Part shown: in pieces, positions 25,450-36,817 of the stretch
Layout of the letters: every line of letters starts with the position of its first letter
How positions within the stretch are numbered: the stretch's first letter is position 1
Source: Oxytricha trifallax
Lineage: Eukaryota; Ciliophora; Spirotrichea; Sporadotrichida; Oxytrichidae
Assembly: GCA_000711775.1 (NCBI GenBank)
Contig: ARYC01000105.1
Coordinates: 62,001 to 126,000, forward strand
Direction: 5' to 3'
DNA length: 64,000 bases
Position numbers and translations under genes: made by a program
Notes under the pieces: generated by a model
Told to the model about the DNA's origin: nothing
Database searches by the model: none
What the model saw: only the letters and a program-made list of their open reading frames with translations

Positions 25450-25930
25450 TAAATCAGTTATCATCTTTTACGAATTAGGCGGGAATCTAGGGTATGTTCC
25501 AATATATTTAATAATTTAGATACTATAATAATTGATTAAATTTTACTTTATATATAAGTAATAATACATTGACTGGGTGTTTATAAATTATTTTCACATA
25601 AAAATAATAATCTTTTGCTTTATTTAATGAATTTATATTAACTTTAGCAACCATCTTATTTGATCGAGATTTATTCTTTTATATTATTTGTTAATAAATA
25701 ACAATAATATTGATAACAATATCAAATTTTGGATATTATTTAATTCACTTAAAGGAGTAAAATGATCCAATATAAATAAAGATCCTTTGCTCTTTCAAAT
25801 CAAAATTGTCTTTACCGTCAATTCTTTTTGAAAATTAAACTATAATTATTTTGTTTGTCATTTTACAATTAAGTTATGAACTTAATCACTGCATCATCTT
25901 TATCCACAATAATTTCAAACATTTGAAAAT
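25450..25930. other. AT-rich spacer
   Basis: No supported feature. Confidence 0.45.
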
Positions 25931-25934
25931 TTAC

Positions 25935-27480
25935 CTGCGAGGATGAGCAATCCTCATAGTACCGACAAAGAAGGCCAAACTAAACAGTTAGTATTGAAAT
26001 AGCCAAATATTTTGAATTACTGTATCAAAGTCAAACATATTGCATGATGAATAGTTATATGGATTGAATATTACATGTGAGATGTACGTTGCATTTTAGT
26101 TAACTATTTATAGGGTATTCTCTATGTTAGTATCTTATTATTGAATTAATTTACTGGATATATTTCTTATCTCAAGAAAATTAATTCAAATGCTGAAAAT
26201 TAACTAGTTAAATCATCAGCAGGATAAAGGGTTTTCTCCTGAAAATAATGGTAAAAAGGAGGATGATAGCACATTAATTGAATTGAAACAAGGAAAGCAA
26301 GACAGAGGAGGTATATATTTATATTATACTTCAAAATGAATAGTTACATTCATAACTACAAATTAAATGCAAAACAATTAGTTTGATTGTTAGTGAGAAC
26401 ATCTATATTATTGGTCGATATACTTAAATTTATGATTATAGATTTATATATAAATTTACTATATAATTGTATAGAGTTATAATTAATTGACTAATTATGA
26501 TGAATTTAATATTCTAAAATTATAAATTAGATATTGATTTATTGAATACCGACAATAAAAAATAAATGAAAATAGCCATTAATAACTTAAAGATGATGTT
26601 GATAAGGGAAATTAACAGATACTCTAATAATTCACGAAAGTCTAACTTTCCTTTGATGAAGATTTTCATGCTCGACATAATTTAGATCTTATTATATATT
26701 TTTTGTATAAATAAATTATTATGAAGTATAATGATATAAATTTATTTCTATTGTTTACATATTTATAAATATCTTCCTCTCCAAGCTAATTATTTCTTTT
26801 AGTATTTTCATTGACATTTTCATTGATGATAATAGGAGATTAAATAAGGAAGAATTTAACAGGAATACTTTGCCTATTCATCTGTAAATAAATAAATAAG
26901 CTCCTTATATATTAATGAAAACTTTCCTTTCATTTGCAATCATTACTACTATCTATTAATTTTAATTAAATTACCTAAAAATTCAGAAACTATTTATGAA
27001 TTAAAGAGATAACAGAAAGACAGGCAGTATTAATAGATCATTACTCACACTAACTAAATAGGCCATAATCTTGCAACATCCAAATTGAATCGAGACAAAT
27101 ACTCACATCAAAAGTAAGTGCAAATACCAAAATTGATAGATGTTTTCCTTTTTAGGATAAAAATATATTTTAACTGTTTCTATTACAACTAAAGATATCC
27201 TTGCATGATACAGTAGCACTCGGAGGGACCATACCATGAGATTTTCCATAAAAAAAACGTTGTTATATAAATAAATACTTAGTAAAAGAATGCCAAAAGG
27301 AGTGTAGATTATGAGTGAATGCAAATTCAAACAGACACTGAAAGGTAAGCCAAAAATGAACATATACGAAAAGGTAATAATTCATATGTATAATCTAAGG
27401 AAAAAGCTCGTGATATTAATAAAGATACAAAATATCAAAGGGAATTCTTAAAAATATTAGATTAAGGTAAATATATAAAT
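25935..27480 (+). CDS. Interrupted germline gene, at least six coding blocks
   Basis: A row of plus-strand codon-like blocks is set in AT-rich DNA. 25,943: MSNPHSTDKEGQTKQLVLKQ (a possible start). About 26,210-26,315: DKGFSPENNGKKEDDSTLIE. About 26,595-26,690: FTKVQLSFDEDFHARHNLDL. About 26,825-26,890: DDNRRLNKEEFNRNTLPIHL. About 27,005-27,115: KEITERQAVLIDHYSH, ending before GTAAGT. About 27,270-27,480: MSECKFKQTLKGKPKMNIYE and ARDINKDTKYQREFLKILDQ. All lie on one strand and are charged and hydrophilic. The frames differ between blocks, as expected when IES or introns intervene. The gaps hold AT-rich DNA only. I do not recognise the protein; it may be a nuclear or regulatory factor, but that is a guess. 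Order may be unscrambled. Confidence 0.5.
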
Positions 27481-27489
27481 CTTAATGAT

Positions 27490-28680
27490 TTTGAATTTGT
27501 ATGCAATGATTAACATGCAATGTATTTATTTAAAAATACTTACATTAATATGAAGAATTACTTTATGCTAAAAATATGTTTGTGTGCTAGTTCTTATTAG
27601 CATTTATATTTTACTTAAATATTGATAAATACTAAATATAGATACTTTCGATCACATATTTAAATATAATTCAATCAATTTTTCTTGGACCTTTGATAGA
27701 TATTTATTAATTATTTGAAGTTTAGCGAAGAAGTTAAACACTGTAAGTAACTATTAGATTCTATCTCAAACGATTGAATATCATATTAAGTTATACATAC
27801 CATTTCAAACTTACGTATTTACTTTAAATTAACTTATAAATCATGATATATAATAAACTCCATTGAATTTCTGGAAGGTTCTCGACGTCACTATTATAAA
27901 TTACTGGAATGCCTTAATTAGTAAACAAAAGTTTCAAAGATTATTTGAACTTCAGTTAAGTTAACTTCATATACAAAGTTACCACATTATATAATCTTGT
28001 CAAATATATAAGTGCAAGAATAATTCAAGTATATAATCAACATGAATTTTTGACATTTAATAATTATATATGCCATATAAACTTAAATTTTTTCTGCTGT
28101 TTAGTCTTTGATAATGTATATAACATTTAAGACATCATATTAAAAAGAGTAACTTTAAAGATTTTACTTCTACATTACTTTAATCTTAATAAAATATGCA
28201 TATTATAAAATAATTATCTATCTTAATAAATAAGACTAGATAATTACTAAAATATATATATATATCTTTCGTGCACTTATAAATGTAATATGTAGAAGAA
28301 AAAAATGTTTATAATAATATAATATGTTATAAATGTAATTATAATTAAACTCAAATCAATAGTAAAATTAATAGTAAATATCATAAAAGTATTAATAAAT
28401 CAAATAAAAAAAATTAAAAAAAAAAAAATTTTGTAAAAAAAATAAAAAATCGAAAAATAGAGGAATTTAAAATAAAAAATAAACGATAAGACTTTGAAGA
28501 ACTAAATTATAAAACAAATACAACAAAAAACCAGTTATTAAGAAAAAACTTTTTAATTATATTAAATAAAAATTAAACTAGTAAATTTAATGAAAAAAAA
28601 AAGATATTAAAAAAATTATGAAAAAAGTAAAATACAAAAAAGAAAAATTTTTATATTTAAAAAATGAAATAAGTTGGAAA
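27490..28680. other. AT-rich noncoding stretch
   Basis: Extremely AT-rich, with A-runs around 28,400-28,640. No coding block. Confidence 0.5.
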
Positions 28681-28689
28681 GTTATAAAT

Positions 28690-29010
28690 TGAAATTGCAA
28701 TTTAAATAGGTAACGTGATCCTCAAAAACCAAAGAGATTTTAATTTGTGAAAGCGTTGTCGATTAGTTCATAAATCTTTATGATTAAATTAAGAAGTTAA
28801 TATAGACAATAATAAGCTTGAAGTTGGTTGTTGAGAAAGTGTTCATGATAAATTGATTTTAAAACTTCGAAAATCATATATTCGTGTTCAGAGTAGTCTA
28901 ATTAACCAGAAATATATAATGAGGCTATTTTTACTAGTAATTATCATCATTAATGGGATTTTTGTAGACTCAATTAAATAAATTCCTACTTTTTTGTAAA
29001 TAAAATAAAA
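28690..29010. repeat. Dispersed repeat family, copy at 28.7 kb
   Basis: Shares with the stretch at 31.3-31.85 kb the pieces TTTGTGAAAGC..TAGTCGATTAG, AATATAGAC...GTTGGTAGTT-like text, ATATTCGTGTTCAG, TGGTCTAATTAAC and GACTCAATTAA..TTCCTACTTTT. The order of pieces differs between copies, so one is rearranged or inverted in part. Function unknown. Possibly an IES-borne element. Confidence 0.55.
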
Positions 29011-29169
29011 GAATATAAAATAAGAGAGATATTAAATTAATTAAATAGAAACAGTATGAATACAAAATATAGTCTATGAGAATACAAAGTTATTCTTAAT
29101 GATTTTTGTTGTGTAATTTACTTATTTTGCTATTTTGTAATTATTATTATGAGTATAAAAATTATATTA

Positions 29170-30500
29170 GATTGAGGATTTTAATTACACGATAATCTCC
29201 TAGGCTTTCTATTTAAGTATTCGGATTCTCTAGCACTATCATTCGCATTTGTAAGAGTGGGAGCTCTTATCTGGTGATAATAGGAGGTTTTAGAGCTAAA
29301 ATTCAGTCAGTTTATTGTATTTTATTTTTTAGGCTTTTAAGCGACATATCATGCTAGTCACCAACTTCAATTGTTAGGGATGATTTCTTATAATTACTTA
29401 ATGTTAGGATGCTCCATTTGAAAAGGTACTTGCAGCTCTATTAATTCCAGCATAATATCTTCATTTGCCTAAATTGATAAAGTAACTACCAGACACAAGC
29501 AACATATTTAACAATATTGCTAATTCTTTTCATCGCATACCTTAGATCTCCCATTTTTAATTAATTTGATTTTTAATTATAATATTTGGCACATCTTAAG
29601 ATTCGAAAACGAAGACTTTCAAAATCTAATATTAGCAATTTATCTAATCTCCACTCGAATCTAAAGAGATGATTTAAGGAAGGTAGGGGCTTCAATCTGG
29701 AGAGATTCTTAGTAGTGATACAATTAAGTCTTCTTTATTTAACAGTACCATTTTATCGCATTTCTTTAAACCACTTTGCACATTTCTTTATCTTAATTTA
29801 AATATTTTGACGAGTTTTATTTGTAAAAGGCTCAATTTCCCTAGTTGTAAATTCCATTTTCCACAAGTGCAATTTTGATTTTAGCTTGGTTGAGTTGGAA
29901 TAATTTTGGCGATTTCTTGTTCACATGGGTAGACTTCCTTTAGCATAATACTTATAATAGTTTAGTCTCTGAAGTATTCTTGAGCCGCCTTATTGCAGTT
30001 ATAAGAAATGCTATTTAATTTTTCAATCTAGTTCTCAACTACTCCAGTACTTTGGACGGCCCAATTATGCATTCACTATTTGTCTACAGATTTTTAATTT
30101 TCTTAAGTTGAAGTAGTCTAATGCTTTAAGAAGTAAGTATGGAGCTTTGTTATCATTATTCAATAGTACCATACCAACAAAGAAAGTTCTTTAATAAGAT
30201 ACACAGTAATTTATGTAACTCAATGAAGAATTGGCATAGTAAATATTGCAATGCACAATTGATAGTTATTGGGGGTAGCCAGGCCTTAATATAATCATTG
30301 GAAAAACAGAGATAATTGTTTATTTAATCGAGTAAGTATCAAAATAATTTTTATTTCCAACTCTATTTATCTCAATTTTTTACTGACTTCTGTTGGAGTT
30401 AAGCTTCTTAGCATTCAAAAATCGTTTACTAAACTAATGGCTTAGACTTGAAATACTGAAAGCGAAATTTGATTCTGAGAGTAAGCAAACTAATTAGTGC
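29170..30500 (-). pseudogene. Minus-strand coding-like stretch, frame broken
   Basis: The minus strand is codon-like over much of this interval, for example APYLLLKALDYFNLRKLKIC (about 30,085-30,140) and, downstream in another frame, NSISYNCNKAAQEYFRDQT and LKEVYPCEQEIAKIIPTQPS. One TGA and at least one frame change near 30,060 separate them. The Cys-x-Cys part (NCTCGKWN) resembles a zinc-binding turn. It could be a decayed transposase, but I cannot place the family. Confidence 0.35.
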
Positions 30501-30779
30501 TCCCGTTTGTAATTGTAATATAATTATTATTATTTTATAATGATTATTAAGGTTCTTATTTTAGTATTTAAGAATTTGTTATTTAATAATAAATAATAGG
30601 TTTGTACATTTTGTGAAATGAGATTTAATTGATTAGTTTGTATAAAAACACAAAACCTAAAAGTTTAATAGTCATTTTTATAGTTACTTATATTGTAAAT
30701 TAATTTTTAACAATTCTATTAAACGATAAAAGAATTATACTAATAATTAAAATTTTAACATATGGATTACAAATAATAT

Positions 30780-31855
30780 ATAAAAAGAAGAAGATTTCAT
30801 ATACATAACTATATCACAGAGAGAGATGAATTATTTTGATTTGCTAAAATGACCTAATAAAATTCTGTGATAATCTACCGAGGCTTACAAAATCCTTAAA
30901 TTCACTAATATTAAAATACGATCAGACATAATTCAACTGCCTGTATCTCAGCGCGTTTTCAAGATACGACCTCGCAAAATATATATTCGTGTTCAGCGTC
31001 TAAATGACTAGATAAGATATTTTGGGGAATTTTAGGAAATATAAATTGCTAGTTGAGTTTGCCGGGGAAGGTTCTGCTCCTGGGCTAAATTTAGAAAATC
31101 AAAAAATGGACTAAATGACCCTCCTATAACTTTTGAAATTGGCTATATATCTGGTGTTCCCGTGTCACCATCTTGTTCAGGAGACCAAAATTAGTGGATT
31201 TGCTTAATTCCAGGTCACCTCAAGAATTTCCTTGACCTTGAAAACCCTTAAAATCGATGTTTAACTCAATCCTATTTTGAAACTTTCACTGCCTGTATCT
31301 CAGCGCATTTTGAAGATACGACCTCGCAAAATATATATTCTTGTTCAGCGTGGTCTAATTAACTACATAAATATAATGCAGCATTTTTTACTTGTAATAA
31401 TCAATCAATAATGGAATTGTCGAAGACTCAATTAATTAATTCCTACTTTTTATAAATATAATAATTATTTTTTCAATATATGGATTGCAAATAGTATATA
31501 AAAGAAATTCGATTTCATATACTTAATTATAGCACAGAGGGAGATTAATTATTTTGATTTGCTTACACTATCTAATTAAATTCTGTAACGATCTACCGAG
31601 GCTTACAAAAATCTTAAATTGCATTAGATAATAATAATAAGATCAGACTTGATTAAATTAATAAATTAATATAGACGATATTAACCTTGAGTTTGGTAGT
31701 TAAGAAAGTTTTTATATAAAATTGCATTTTAAATAGGTCAAACCTGTATTCTAGGATGCTCTAAAAATCAAAGAAATTTTTATTTGTGAAAGCTTAGTCG
31801 ATTAGCTCATAAATGTCAATGAATTTCCTTTAAATTTAGGATCTCTAAAAATCCT
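30780..31855. repeat. Repeat family, two further copies
   Basis: A ~64-bp sequence (CTGCCTGTATCTCAGCGC, then AAGATACGACCTCGC, then ATATATATTC.TGTTCAGCG) occurs at about 30,939-31,002 and 31,290-31,352 with few differences. A second sequence (CACAGAG.GAGAT.AATT, then TCTACCGAGGCTTACAAAA) occurs at about 30,814-30,895 and 31,535-31,615. Together with the 28.7-kb copy they form a three-copy family. Between the copies at 31,000-31,290 lies a GC-richer unique piece. Confidence 0.65.
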
Positions 31856-31984
31856 TTACCATTTCTCTTAGTTTATTATAGAAAATTATTGAAATATTGA
31901 TCTATCATTAATTTATCTTTTTATTTAATCTTTTAAATAAACTGTTTTTTTATTTATATATTCTAAACTTTCAGTATTATTTAT

Positions 31985-32365
31985 TAATGAGCGAGGAGCA
32001 ATATGGAACATCTCTAAAAGTTTGGGTGCTGATGGAGTGAGGTGCCAGGGACATGGCCCCCTCGAGCAAGCCAACCTACTCTACTGCACAGGACGCAAAG
32101 TTGGCTCGGAAGCGCCAAGTACCACCACTCCTAGGTGGAACTGAGACTACAGTGAATGGCTAAATAACAAAATGCCTGGAAGAGGTATACCACTGGTAAC
32201 GATGACAATTTAAGCAGCAACTAAATCAACTAGATCAGACACGGTGATGACAACAATCTAAGATTACAAGAATCGTAAATAATATTCAGAGCCACCACTA
32301 ACACTGGCAGTGCAGACCTAGCCAGTAAACCAGCAGACCCGGCAGACTTGTTATATATCTAATAC
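31985..32365. other. GC-rich island, unrecognised
   Basis: About 380 bp with clearly higher GC than both flanks, sharply bounded. Its second half is open on the plus strand (for example FRATTNTGSADLASKPADPA). No RT, transposase or rRNA signature is seen. It could be an isolated MDS or a retroelement 5' fragment. TBE copy 2 begins 320 bp downstream. Confidence 0.4.
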
Positions 32366-32759
32366 CTACTAACTAAAATAGGTTTAAAAAAAAAGATGTA
32401 TATATAGCTCACTAATAAATAATACTGATTAATATATAATGTCTAGAAATTTTGACCTCTAGAATTTTTAATTTACCTTATAGTTACTCTCTCTATTCTA
32501 TACTTTTTCGTTTTTATCTTATTTTTCTCTATTATTTTTATTAATATTAATATTTTTATTCTCTATTGTTCAATATCATATATTACTTATTTACATTTAA
32601 TTGGCCAGATTGTTTATTTATTTTTTTATTATATTTTTGTTTTTAATTTATATTTGTATATTTACCTTCGACAATTACAATATTCAAAACCCCAAAACCC
32701 CTTAATGAGGTTTATAAGTGCTTTGATTTGTAGGGAATTTGTTAGGGGTTGGGGTTATT

Positions 32760-34078
32760 AATAGGTTTTATGTGAAATTTATAGTAAATGTATTTAATTT
32801 AATCACTCAAAATGCATTTTGGATCATGTGGGAGAGGTCTGAAGTTTATTTTACTTAACCACAACTCTATCTTCTCTAATGTCATGTCTGATCTAGAGTT
32901 TGGTTTTAAGATTATTGATTCTGCCATTTATTTTAATGATTGAGATACTCTGGTTTTGTCTATAAATTACTTGATTCTTTACTTAGCATCTTTCTCACAC
33001 CTTGTAGAGTAGTAATCATTCCGAGGCATATCGCACTCTATTATTATTGCTGCTAAAGCCCACACATCCCATTGATAGTCTCCATCTCTCCAGTCTTCTC
33101 TTTCAGGATAATAGCCTGGAGTTCCCATAACACTTCCTAGCCTTGATACTTCTACCCTTAATGCTCTGTTGAAGTCAATAATTGTCACTCTTACAGGTGA
33201 GAAGTTTATCATAATATTTTCTGGTTTTAAATCTCTATGAACAAAGCCTAACTTATGAAGCTCTTTTATACCTTGTAAGGTTTAAGTTGCTATCAAAGCA
33301 AGCTACTTATGATTCCTTTGATCAGTAATAAAATCTCTGAGGGTCATTTCATAGAATGGGAGTCTGAAAGCAACATGATCCTTGGCAAGGAGAACAGCAT
33401 CTAGCTTGATTAAGTAACTACACTCTTTAAACTTTGCTTGAGTGAGTACTTGATACTCATTTGTGAACTCCATCTAATATTTATCATCACTTAAGAGATA
33501 CTTGAAGGGATACACCTTATATGCATACTGATGATCATTGATAACTTTCTTATCAAAGGAGTCTTCTAATATAAGGTAGCTTTAAAGTGAAGTGTCTAGG
33601 TCAACTTAGGCAAGAACTGGAATCTTTTTATATTGAATTTTAATCATAATCTTTGTGATTTCAGATGCTAGTAGGTTGCGTGATTTCCTCACATATTCTG
33701 ATTCACAAGCTTGATCGAGCTCTACCATTTTCGAAGATTCTCTTGCTTTTCTTTTGTTAAGTAGCTTCAATTCATCTTCATGCTTTTCAATCTCTAAATC
33801 TTTCTTGTGAGCTTTTAAAAGATGCTTCCTAAATCTCTAGTATGAGCATACTGCTTATGGCACTCGAAGCAATCATACTTTCCGTCGATTTTATCGTGCT
33901 TTAAGTATACTGTTGGCTTGGCTTCTCTATGCTCTTTCATATGCCTATACCAACTAGATTTATGAGCGAAGTCTCTCTCACACTTCTCACAAAAGTATAC
34001 TTCTACTTCTTCAGTTTGTATAGGAATTTCATTCATACCTTTCTCCTCCTCTCTGTCTCCCACACACTTGTTTGCCAT
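32760..34078 (-). CDS. TBE2 C2H2 zinc-finger/kinase gene (57-kDa type), one frameshift
   Basis: From ATG at 34,078 the protein has a C2H2 finger (CEKCERDFAHKSSWYRHMKEH region, Cys-x2-Cys...His-x3-His), then a second finger starting CFECHKQYAHT. A one-base loss at 33,829-33,831 breaks the second finger. In the shifted frame it resumes as KHLLKAHKK and continues through a linker into a protein-kinase-like domain with HRDLKPENIMI (catalytic loop), TIIDFN in the DFG position (DFN here), GTPGYYPE (APE region) and WDVWALAAIIIE. The glycine-rich loop is not obvious. No TGA is met before the terminal repeat, so the true C-terminus is unclear. This matches the TBE 57-kDa protein of unknown role, transcribed away from the 22-kDa gene. 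Confidence 0.85.
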
Positions 34079-34439
34079 TTATTTTCTATTATTAATTTCT
34101 ATTTTAATAACAGAGACCTCAAGTGATAGCTCTGGTAGTTCTTTATGAGAGTTCATCTCACAGCCATCACACTTTTTATTGCTGCCAAAGGTAAGTCTCA
34201 TTTAGTTTGATGGAAGGGCTGTTGTTTTTCTTAAAATGCTAGCGCTCATATTTAAATTTGAATTTAAAATTATAAAACTGCCTCTATAACTGAGAGCTTA
34301 TATGAGAGCTTTGCAAGCCTACAAGTTTCAAGGGAAGTTCTTAGAGTATGAGAAAAGAATTATGAGTGTTAAGAGACGATCCAGCTCTACATATGGGTGA
34401 GGAAGTAACCATTTTTACTTTCAATAATAAAGTGATTAT

Positions 34440-34610
34440 AGTACGTACCGATTTAGGAGGTGCACCTAATTAAGTACGTACTGCTTTAGGAAGTATTTTG
34501 TAATTCTATGATTAAAATTAGGGTGCTCCTAATTAAGTACTAGCACTAATTAAAGCTCCTAATTAAGTACTAGCATTTTAGGAGCTGCTCCTAATTAAGT
34601 ACATACCAAT
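34440..34610. repeat. Short repeats in TBE2 divergent spacer
   Basis: CTCCTAATTAAGTAC and shorter TAATTAAGTAC forms recur at least four times, mixed with GTACGTACC-type palindromes. The spacer separates two divergent genes, so these may serve in transcription. That is inference. Confidence 0.6.
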
Positions 34611-34809
34611 TTAAATTTAAAAATATGGAACTATAAATTAGAAATTGTATCAATCTCTCAAGTTTGAAACCAGTGCTCAAAACCTTCTCCATATCCTTCT
34701 AAAGGTTGCTCCTATAGGATGCCCATATTTAATAGTAAGTTTTACAGAGGTAAATAATTGAAATCAATAAACTTAAATTTGAATATCATTTCTTAGATCT
34801 ATAAACAAG

Positions 34810-35596
34810 ATGGAGTCAATGATGATGCAATGAAAAGAGTGCAAGCACAAGAATTGATTCAAAGATTTAGAAGCAAGGAGAATTTGCACCGCTACCTAGT
34901 GCAGCAAGGTAATGAACTTATAGTAACTCATTTTGATTATATAGTTGGTTTGTTCCTGCCAACGATGGAAGGTACCAAAATTTCATTTCTAAGGGCGATA
35001 CTCTGCGAAGAGAAGAAAGCATTGAAAACTTAAGATGTAAAGTTTGCAGAGATTCCAAACTATCCAGAAATCTCAGTGACTAACTTATATGATGATGCTA
35101 TGAATGACCCAGAGGTTTCGCTGTACCTGCCTACTAAGAAGCAGTTGTCAAATAAACTGCCTGAAAGAAACTATTTCTTTGGCATACTTGCAACAATTAA
35201 AGGTGATTACTTGAAAGAAATTATTCAAGAATCTCATAAGAAAAGGTACAGCATCTCTTCAGAAGATAAGGACAAACAAGGGATCAAGATAAGTGAGAGC
35301 TGGCTATCAGAGCTGCAGAAGCACCCTTATATTTCAAGTAAGATTTGTAGCTTAACTCTTTAGAAAAATCTGGTACTGGCATCTTCTTGATGAAGGAATA
35401 GAGCAAGCTTCACAGAGAGCGAAAGTCGCAGACAAAGTATGAAGTCAGCAAGAGACTTTATTCAAATATTCAGCCACCAGAGTCAATGAACATAGATGCT
35501 GGAGCTGGCAGTAAGAGAAGAAACTTAGGTGGAGGGAAGCAAGAAGTAGAAGAAAAGAAAGAGAAGCCAGCTCCCTCTAAAGAATTTTAAATGTGA
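34810..35596 (+). CDS. TBE2 22-kDa gene, probable 26-nt intron
   Basis: ATG at 34,810 aligns with the copy 1 start, but one base is missing before codon 8. The next ATG (34,830) reads MKRVQAQELIQRFRSKENL. The frame runs through GTKISFLRAILCEEKK and NKLPERNYFFGILATIKGDY to KHPYIS. A GT-AG segment at 35,338-35,363 (GTAAGA...CTTTAG) then fits a 26-nt intron, because removing it keeps the frame into KSGTGIFLMKEQSKLH and MNIDAGAGSKRRNLG, ending at TGA 35,594-35,596. The protein is basic at its C-terminus. Function in TBE elements is unknown. It converges on the transposase gene with a 9-bp gap. Confidence 0.8.
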
Positions 35597-35605
35597 CTTA
35601 TATAT

Positions 35606-36667
35606 TCATTAACTTAACTATAAAACTTATTTATATAAATTCACTCTCCCTTCTTTAGCACACTTTTAAGCCAATTAATTATCTACTCTCTTCGCTGAGC
35701 TTTTAATAAAGTCTACTGTATCGATAGGTAGGTCATGCATCAAGTGATATAGCAGCAGTTTCTTGTAACGACCTTTTAATATTCCCCAGTAGAACTCAAT
35801 TCCATTAAACTATGGACTGTAAGGTACGTTGACACTGCCGTTATTCTAAGTTGTTCATAACTCTTCCTTGTTTCTTTGGTCTTATGAACAGAAAGATTAT
35901 CAACGAATAGTATAATCTCTTATTCAGGGTACTTCTCTCTCAGCTGTTCTAAGAACTTTATATACTACTCTGTCTTAATAGAGCGAGGATGAATAAGATA
36001 AGTTTCTAAACCAGTATCCTCGCTAATTCCTCCAAGAATAGCCATTGTTTATACCTTGACTTTCTAGTCATATACTTCTATGTTGCTATGCCTCTTATAC
36101 CAAGACTTCTAGATGAAAGTGTTGAATATAAACACAGCCTCGTCAGCATGAATAAACTTAATATTATTCTATTAGGCTCTCTGCATTTAATTATAAATAT
36201 AATTTAAGTTGTTGTTGTAAAATGGCAGAGTGAAATCAATTACTCTCTTGATACGATTTACACCTTTGTAAGAGATACCGTTTCGTTTATAAATGTTTGC
36301 AACAGATTATGCAGAGATCTTCAACTCAGGGAACTGGCGATGAAACATAATAGCTCGTTAGTCGAGAGAGAAGTGAGCCCAATACTTCAAAGTTTTTTCA
36401 TTAATAAGATAGTCAATATGCTTCTATAGAAACTTAGACTTCCTCTTAGGCTAAGAATTCAGCTATTATTGCTTTAATTATACAGCTTTCAAGCAGTGAG
36501 AGCGAACAGTTGAGGGACTACGCTTTAAGAGCAGTGCAATAGACATATAGTTCAGTACTGGTTTGAATAATTCACTATACATATCACATCCAAAACGCAG
36601 TTTAAACACTAAATCTATATACTCTTCATCATAAAGACCCCAAAAGCATGTAATTTTAGTCTCGCAT
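35606..36667 (-). CDS. TBE2 DDE transposase (42-kDa type), two frameshifts
   Basis: The ATG at 36,667 corresponds to the copy 1 start. A one-base change near 36,640 shifts the frame, after which LYDEEYIDLVFKLRFG and an HTH-like part (LLKRSPSTVRSHCLK) follow. The catalytic core has HADEAVFIFN (first Asp) and FVDNLSVHKTKE (second Asp). About 35 residues on, after a second one-base change near 35,845, comes FNGIEFYWGILKGRYKK (Glu). This spacing fits the D,D35E pattern of IS630/Tc1-type enzymes. It ends at TGA 35,606-35,608. The family excises and integrates TBE elements at ANT. The two shifts should be verified, since one-base indels could be assembly errors. Confidence 0.88.
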
Positions 36668-36817
36668 TTAATTAATAACCCCAACCCCTAACAAATTCCC
36701 TACAAATCAAAGCACTTATAAACCTCATTAAGGGGTTTTGGGGTTTTGATTGTACTATGGAAATATTTTTAGTTTTTATTTTTAAATTAGGCATAATAAT
36801 TAGATTAATAATCAATA

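Larger units (their letters stand above)
32685..36748. mobile_element. TBE transposon, copy 2
   Basis: The 4064-bp element begins CAAAACCCCAAAACCCC and ends with its complement. The near-identical terminal inverted repeats extend through TTAATGAGGTTTATAAG and CTTTGATTTGTAGGG inward. ATT flanks both ends (32,682-32,684 and 36,749-36,751), again fitting ANT. It holds the canonical three TBE genes: zinc-finger/kinase (-), 22-kDa (+) and 42-kDa transposase (-). It is clearly younger than copy 1, with intact terminal repeats, but each gene has at least one single-base frame change or needs an intron. In Oxytricha, TBE transposases are implicated in developmental DNA elimination. Whether this copy contributes cannot be told. 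Confidence 0.96.

Noticed and set aside
32682-32705. True chromosome telomere
   Set aside because: The C4A4 tract is only about 1.5 repeats long, is matched by an inverted copy at 36,730-36,748 and is flanked by an ATT duplication, so it is a TBE terminus.
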